Origin: Pseudomonadota bacterium | GTDB taxonomy: Bacteria; Pseudomonadota; Gammaproteobacteria; Burkholderiales; Burkholderiaceae_C | Direction: 5' to 3' | Assembly (NCBI GenBank): GCA_021783695.1 | Contig: JAJXTO010000019.1 | Location: 1 to 56,739, forward strand | DNA length: 56,739 nucleotides | Shown here: positions 53,249 through 56,739 of the stretch, in pieces | How positions within the stretch are numbered: the stretch's first letter is position 1 | Layout of the letters: each line of letters opens with the position of its first letter | The notes under the pieces: generated by a model | Seen by the model: the letters and a program-made list of their open reading frames with translations, nothing else | The model's database searches: none | What the model was told of the DNA's origin: nothing | Translations under genes and position numbers: made by a program

Positions 53249-55546
53249 ATGCAAAGCGGCAATGCCTGGGACAGTCGCACCTCGCGCTGGGCCATGCGCA
53301 TGGCTCTGGCGCTCGGACTGCCGCTGGCCGTGTTCCTGGTGTTTCTGCTGGCGGTCTCCACGGACAACACCGCGCAGCCCAGCCCGTTGTTTGCCTGGCT
53401 GTACTGGATCAATTTTGTCGTCGCCGGGGCGCTGTTGCTGGTGGTGCTGGCGCTGGGCCTGCGCCTGGGCTGGCGGTTGCACAAGCGGCGCTTCGGCAGC
53501 CGCCTGCTGTTCAAGCTCGCCGCCGTGTTCGCCCTGGTGGGTGTGCTGCCCGGCGTGGTGATTTACACCGTGTCCTACCAGTTCGTCGCGCGTAGCATCG
53601 AGACCTGGTTCGACGTCAAGGTGGAAGGTGCGCTGACCGCCGGGCTCAACCTGGGCCGCACCACGCTCAACGTCTTACAGTCCGATCTGCAGGCCAAGGC
53701 GCGCAATCTGTCGGTGCAGATCGCGGAAGACCCGACCACGCTTTCTCCGCTCACCATGGAACAGTTGCGGCAACAGCTCGGCTTGCAGCAAATCACCGTG
53801 TTCGACGGCAACGGCACCGTGCTGGTGACTGCGGGGGGCAACCCGTTCTCACTCGTCCCCGACATTCCCGGCAGCAACAGCATGCGGCAGTTGCGCACCA
53901 TGGGATCGATCTCCGACATCGAAGGTGGCGATGATGGCTCCGGCCAGACGCCGCAGACTCTCAAGCTGCGGGTCGTGGTCGGCCTGCCCTCGCGTCATTT
54001 CGTCCTGCCCGGACATGGCCGCTACCTGCAACTGATCCAGGACGTGCCGCAGGCCATCTCCAGCAGCGCGCTGGAAGTGCAGCGGGCTTATGGCGAATAC
54101 CAGGAGCGCGCACTGGGCCGTGAAGGGCTCAAGCGCATGTACATCTCCACGCTGACCCTCACCCTGTTCCTTGCAGTCTTCCTGGCCGTGCTGCTGGCCG
54201 TGATGCTGGGCAATCAGCTCGCCAAGCCGCTGCTGTTACTGGCCGACGGCATGAAGGCCGTGGCCGAAGGCGATCTGCGGCAGAAGCCACACTTCGAGCG
54301 CAACGACGAACTCGGCGTGCTGGTGCGCTCGTTCAACACCATGACCAACCAGCTCGCCGAAGCACGGGCGCAGGTGCAGTTCAACCACAACGCGCTCGAA
54401 GCCTCGCGTGCCTACCTGCAAAGCGTGCTCGACAACCTCAGCACTGGCGTGCTGGTGCTGGGCAGCCATCAGCGCGTGGCCCTGGCCAATCCCAGCGCAA
54501 CGCGGCTGCTGCGCGCACCGCTGCAAGGGTTGATCGGCCAGCCGCTCAACCAGCATCCCAATCTGGAATCGTTCGCCCGGACCATCGCCGACGCCTTTGC
54601 CGCGCTCAACGAACAAGACCCCGCAGGCGCCAGCCCGCATTGGCTGCAACAAATCGACTACCAGCTCCCCAACAGCGATGCCAGCATCACCCTGCTGGCG
54701 CGTGGCGCGCGGCTGGCACTGCCGGGGCAGCCGGCGTCCGTGGTGGTGTTTGACGACATCTCCGAAGTCATTTCCGCGCAGCGCTCGATTGCCTGGGCCG
54801 AAGTGGCGCGGCGCCTGGCGCATGAGATCAAGAATCCGCTGACCCCCATCCAGCTTTCGGCCGAGCGGCTGCAAATGAAGCTGGCCTCCAAGCTCGAAGG
54901 CGCCGACCGCGACATGCTCCAGCGCAGCACCACGACCATCGTCAACCAGGTGCAAGCCATGCAGCACATGGTCAACGACTTCCGCGACTACGCCCGCCTA
55001 CCCACAGGCAAGCCCGAGGCCATGAACCTCAACACCCTCATCCGCGATGTGCTCAACCTTTACACCAGCCTGCCTGCGCGCGACGGAGCAAGTCCCGATG
55101 AAGACCACGAGGTCAAGGCTGACCTGGCAACGCCCCTTCCCGATATCCTGGGCAACGCCACACAGTTGCGGCAAGTCATCCACAACCTGCTGCAAAACGC
55201 CATTGACGCCGTGGCCGCGCAGCCCGAGCGCAAGGTGCGCATCCGCACCGAAGCCCTGCCCGCGCAGGTCGGCAGCCCCATTCGCGTGCGTCTGACCGTG
55301 AGCGACAACGGCCCGGGCTTCAGCGACAAAATCCTCCACCGCGCCTTCGAACCCTATGTGACCAACAAGCCGCGCGGCACCGGCTTGGGCCTTGCCGTGG
55401 TGAAAAAAATCATCGAAGAACATCACGCCCGGATCGAGATCCAGAACCTTCAAACAGAAGGGGCGGTTTGTGGCGCGCGTGTTTCCCTTATATTCCCTGG
55501 GCTGGCGCAACAAGCTGTCATGGAGGCGCCCCAGCAGCATGCATGA
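53249..55546 (+). CDS. ntrY: NtrY-like transmembrane sensor histidine kinase
   Basis: The 765-residue protein has several N-terminal helices and a large extracytoplasmic loop. A HAMP region follows (GNQLAKPLLLLADGMKAVAEG), then a PAS domain (LDNLSTGVLVLGSHQRVALA) and a kinase core with phospho-His in RRLAHEIKNPLTPIQLSAER (about residue 525). The ATPase motifs are VIHNLLQNAIDAV, DNGPGFS and GTGLGLAVVKKI. It senses nitrogen or redox signals and phosphorylates the NtrX-like regulator encoded 168 bp downstream. ATG 53249 is preferred over GTG 53213. Confidence 0.92.
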   Translation: MQSGNAWDSRTSRWAMRMALALGLPLAVFLVFLLAVSTDNTAQPSPLFAWLYWINFVVAGALLLVVLALGLRLGWRLHKRRFGSRLLFKLAAVFALVGVLPGVVIYTVSYQFVARSIETWFDVKVEGALTAGLNLGRTTLNVLQSDLQAKARNLSVQIAEDPTTLSPLTMEQLRQQLGLQQITVFDGNGTVLVTAGGNPFSLVPDIPGSNSMRQLRTMGSISDIEGGDDGSGQTPQTLKLRVVVGLPSRHFVLPGHGRYLQLIQDVPQAISSSALEVQRAYGEYQERALGREGLKRMYISTLTLTLFLAVFLAVLLAVMLGNQLAKPLLLLADGMKAVAEGDLRQKPHFERNDELGVLVRSFNTMTNQLAEARAQVQFNHNALEASRAYLQSVLDNLSTGVLVLGSHQRVALANPSATRLLRAPLQGLIGQPLNQHPNLESFARTIADAFAALNEQDPAGASPHWLQQIDYQLPNSDASITLLARGARLALPGQPASVVVFDDISEVISAQRSIAWAEVARRLAHEIKNPLTPIQLSAERLQMKLASKLEGADRDMLQRSTTTIVNQVQAMQHMVNDFRDYARLPTGKPEAMNLNTLIRDVLNLYTSLPARDGASPDEDHEVKADLATPLPDILGNATQLRQVIHNLLQNAIDAVAAQPERKVRIRTEALPAQVGSPIRVRLTVSDNGPGFSDKILHRAFEPYVTNKPRGTGLGLAVVKKIIEEHHARIEIQNLQTEGAVCGARVSLIFPGLAQQAVMEAPQQHA

Positions 55547-55570
55547 CCGCCCGCGGGCCGGATATGCCCA

Positions 55571-55621
55571 GCCCACCCCCCAAGGGGTCCAGGAAACTTG
55601 GGAGGCCCGGCGTTTTCTTCT
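55571..55621. repeat. Diverged partial repeat unit between ntrY and ntrX
   Basis: This stretch, with ACCCCCCAAGGGGTCCAGG, AAACTTGGGAGGCCCGGCG and TTTTCTTCTGAG, is a diverged version of the element that follows it. It makes the ntrY-ntrX gap a tandem pair of related units. Confidence 0.6.
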
Positions 55622-55705
55622 GAGCGCCCCCAGGGTCGGCTCGCCGACCCGCCCCCCCGTGGGGGTCAATAAAACTTGGGGCGGCCCTGCGTTTTCTTGA
55701 GAGAG
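55622..55705. repeat. GC-rich dispersed repeat, copy 2
   Basis: This is nearly identical to 1619-1700 over its whole length, with GGGTCGGC/GCCGACCC (8-bp arms) and a CCCCC/GGGGG palindrome. It ends 9 bp before the ntrX ATG, so its final GAGAG may serve as the ntrX ribosome-binding site. Confidence 0.75.
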
Positions 55706-55714
55706 TGAATTGGT

Positions 55715-56434
55715 ATGGCAAGCATTTTGGTGGTCGATGACGAAATGGGAATCCGGGAGTTGCTCTCCGAGATCCTCAATGACGAAGGACACAGCGTGTC
55801 CCTGGCCGAGAATGCCGCGCAGGCCAGGCAGCTTCGCGCCCAGGCACGGCCCGATCTGGTGCTGCTCGACATCTGGATGCCCGATACCGACGGCGTCACC
55901 CTGCTCAAAGAATGGTCCAGTAGCGGCCAACTCACCATGCCAGTCATCATGATGTCCGGCCACGGCACCATAGACCATGCCGTGGAAGCCACCCGCATCG
56001 GCGCAATGGCCTTCCTCGAAAAGCCCATCGCGCTGCAGAAGCTGCTGCAATCCGTCTCGCAGGCGCTGACCAAGCCTGCGGCACGATCTGCGTCCGGTGG
56101 CCCGGCGGGCAACACCATGTCGGCCAGCAGTGGCATCGCTGTACCGGAGACGCCGCAACCCATCTCTCTTCCCTCCGAGCGCGCTTTCCTGCTCGACCGT
56201 CCATTGCGCGAAGCACGCGACGAATTCGAACGCGCCTACTTCGAGTTCCACCTGGCGCGCGAAAACGGCAGCATGACCCGCGTCGCAGAAAAGACCGGCC
56301 TGGAGCGCACCCACTTGTATCGCAAAATCAAGCAGCTCGGGGTCGATCTGGGTCGTGGCGGCCGCAACAAGAGCGAACCGGCCGTCTGCGCCGAAGAAGA
56401 TTCCACAACCGACGCGGATCCCGCAACCAACTGA
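55715..56434 (+). CDS. NtrX-like response regulator without AAA+ domain
   Basis: The 239-residue protein has a receiver domain with phospho-Asp near residue 52 (LVLLDIWMPDTDGVTLL) and the Lys in FLEKPIALQKLL. A linker of about 50 residues and a Fis-type helix-turn-helix (GSMTRVAEKTGLERTHLYRK) follow. Canonical NtrX has a sigma-54 AAA+ domain between these parts; it is absent, as in many betaproteobacterial NtrX-like proteins, so it is not expected to activate sigma-54 promoters by ATP hydrolysis. It should be phosphorylated by NtrY. Confidence 0.9.
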   Translation: MASILVVDDEMGIRELLSEILNDEGHSVSLAENAAQARQLRAQARPDLVLLDIWMPDTDGVTLLKEWSSSGQLTMPVIMMSGHGTIDHAVEATRIGAMAFLEKPIALQKLLQSVSQALTKPAARSASGGPAGNTMSASSGIAVPETPQPISLPSERAFLLDRPLREARDEFERAYFEFHLARENGSMTRVAEKTGLERTHLYRKIKQLGVDLGRGGRNKSEPAVCAEEDSTTDADPATN

Positions 56435-56505
56435 CCTTCCCGTGGCGCGTCAAAGCCGGCGCCCTCACTAAATTTGTTAGTATCTTGGTTTTTCTAAAAA
56501 GCAGT

Positions 56506-56526
56506 GTGCGCGGCTTACACGCGCAC
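56506..56526 (+). other. Hairpin between ntrX and tRNA-Phe
   Basis: GTGCGCG (506-512) and CGCGCAC (520-526) form a perfect 7-bp stem around GCTTACA, with an A-rich tail and no long T-run. It may be an end structure of the ntrX transcript or part of the tRNA leader. Confidence 0.35.
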
Positions 56527-56542
56527 CGCCTGAAAAATTTGT

Positions 56543-56618
56543 GGCCAGGTAGCTCAGTTGGTAGAGCAGCGGATTGAAAATCCGCGTGTCGACGGTTCGA
56601 TTCCGCCCCTGGCCACCA
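56543..56618 (+). tRNA. tRNA-Phe (anticodon GAA)
   Basis: A 76-nt tRNA with encoded CCA. The acceptor arm GGCCAGG pairs with CCTGGCC. The D-loop contains AGCTCAGTTGG, the anticodon stem GCGGA/TCCGC encloses TTGAAAA (anticodon GAA), and the T-arm has GTTCGATTC. Discriminator A precedes CCA. It is followed by a strong terminator. Confidence 0.97.
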
Positions 56619-56624
56619 CCATTC

Positions 56625-56656
56625 AACGCCCAACCTCTATCGGTTGGGCGTTTTCA
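56625..56656 (+). terminator. Rho-independent terminator after tRNA-Phe
   Basis: AACGCCCAACC (625-635) and GGTTGGGCGTT (642-652) form a perfect 11-bp stem around TCTATC; the stem ends in TT, followed by TTC and ATTTC. Nothing else is recognised from here to the right edge of the window (56657-56739). Confidence 0.92.
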
Positions 56657-56739
56657 TTTCCGGGTTCCGCGACGCCACGCGGGATTCGGAGCCGATCTGC
56701 ATGTGCCACGCCCTGGCTGCACGGCGTCCTGAAGTCGCC

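Noticed and set aside
1..56739. CRISPR array, insertion sequence or prophage
   Set aside because: No regularly spaced direct repeats, transposase, integrase or phage structural gene was found; the repeats at 1619 and 55571-55705 carry no coding capacity.

Overview
The window is GC-rich chromosomal DNA from a betaproteobacterium, most likely of the order Burkholderiales. Several conserved neighbourhoods of that order are present: PBP1A-glyQ-glyS-gmhB-plsC, hpf-ptsN-hprK, fur divergent from bamE-dapB-exbBD, and rsmB-DUF4390-ntrY-ntrX. A DabAB inorganic-carbon uptake pair with a divergent CbbR-like LysR regulator, and a flavocytochrome c sulfide dehydrogenase (fccAB), point to a sulfur-oxidising autotroph. 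A Thiomonas-like organism would fit, but that is inference from gene content. The window holds one tRNA (tRNA-Phe, right end), no rRNA, no CRISPR array and no recognisable insertion sequence.

Layout. 1-2.4 kb: tail of an MBL-fold hydrolase, a FadL-type porin, a GC-rich repeat and a glyoxalase II-like hydrolase. 2.4-5.7 kb: cytochrome bd oxidase (cydAB) followed by two tandem small CydX-like membrane proteins. 6-10.7 kb: DUF1840, a CDF metal exporter, a sterol desaturase/beta-propeller pair and two envelope proteins. 10.8-20.5 kb: PBP1A, glycyl-tRNA synthetase, heptose phosphatase, acyltransferase, metallopeptidase, LysE/AsnC pair and glyoxalase I. 20.5-25.2 kb: two diguanylate cyclases, an SMR pump, and a Tat-exported DsrE-like protein beside an orphan periplasmic binding protein. 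25.5-33.1 kb: hpf-ptsN-hprK, fur, bamE, dapB, exbBD, a cytochrome c and a membrane diguanylate cyclase. 33.4-40 kb: ovoA, a hemerythrin/NsrR/DUF2249 nitrosative-stress cluster containing a broken ric (ytfE), a decayed second ovoA 3' end and an ADP-ribosylglycohydrolase. 40.3-45.5 kb: dabA-dabB and their LysR regulator. 46-51.1 kb: YidB-like protein, proA, and fccAB flanked by two secreted DsrE-like proteins. 51.2-56.7 kb: rsmB, DUF4390, ntrY, repeat, ntrX and tRNA-Phe.

How the parts may work together. FccAB would oxidise sulfide in the periplasm and feed electrons to cytochrome c, and the flanking exported DsrE-like proteins are candidate carriers of the sulfur product. DabAB would concentrate bicarbonate for autotrophic growth. 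Cytochrome bd gives high-affinity, NO-tolerant respiration, and the NsrR/hemerythrin/DUF2249 cluster and ovothiol synthesis add nitrosative and redox protection. Points most worth a second look are the DsrE-fccAB-DsrE module with a perfect TGTGA-N6-TCACA palindrome, the DsrE-like/binding-protein pair at 23.3-25.2 kb, the duplicated CydX-like proteins, the relics that bracket the NO cluster, and the repeat that separates ntrY from ntrX.
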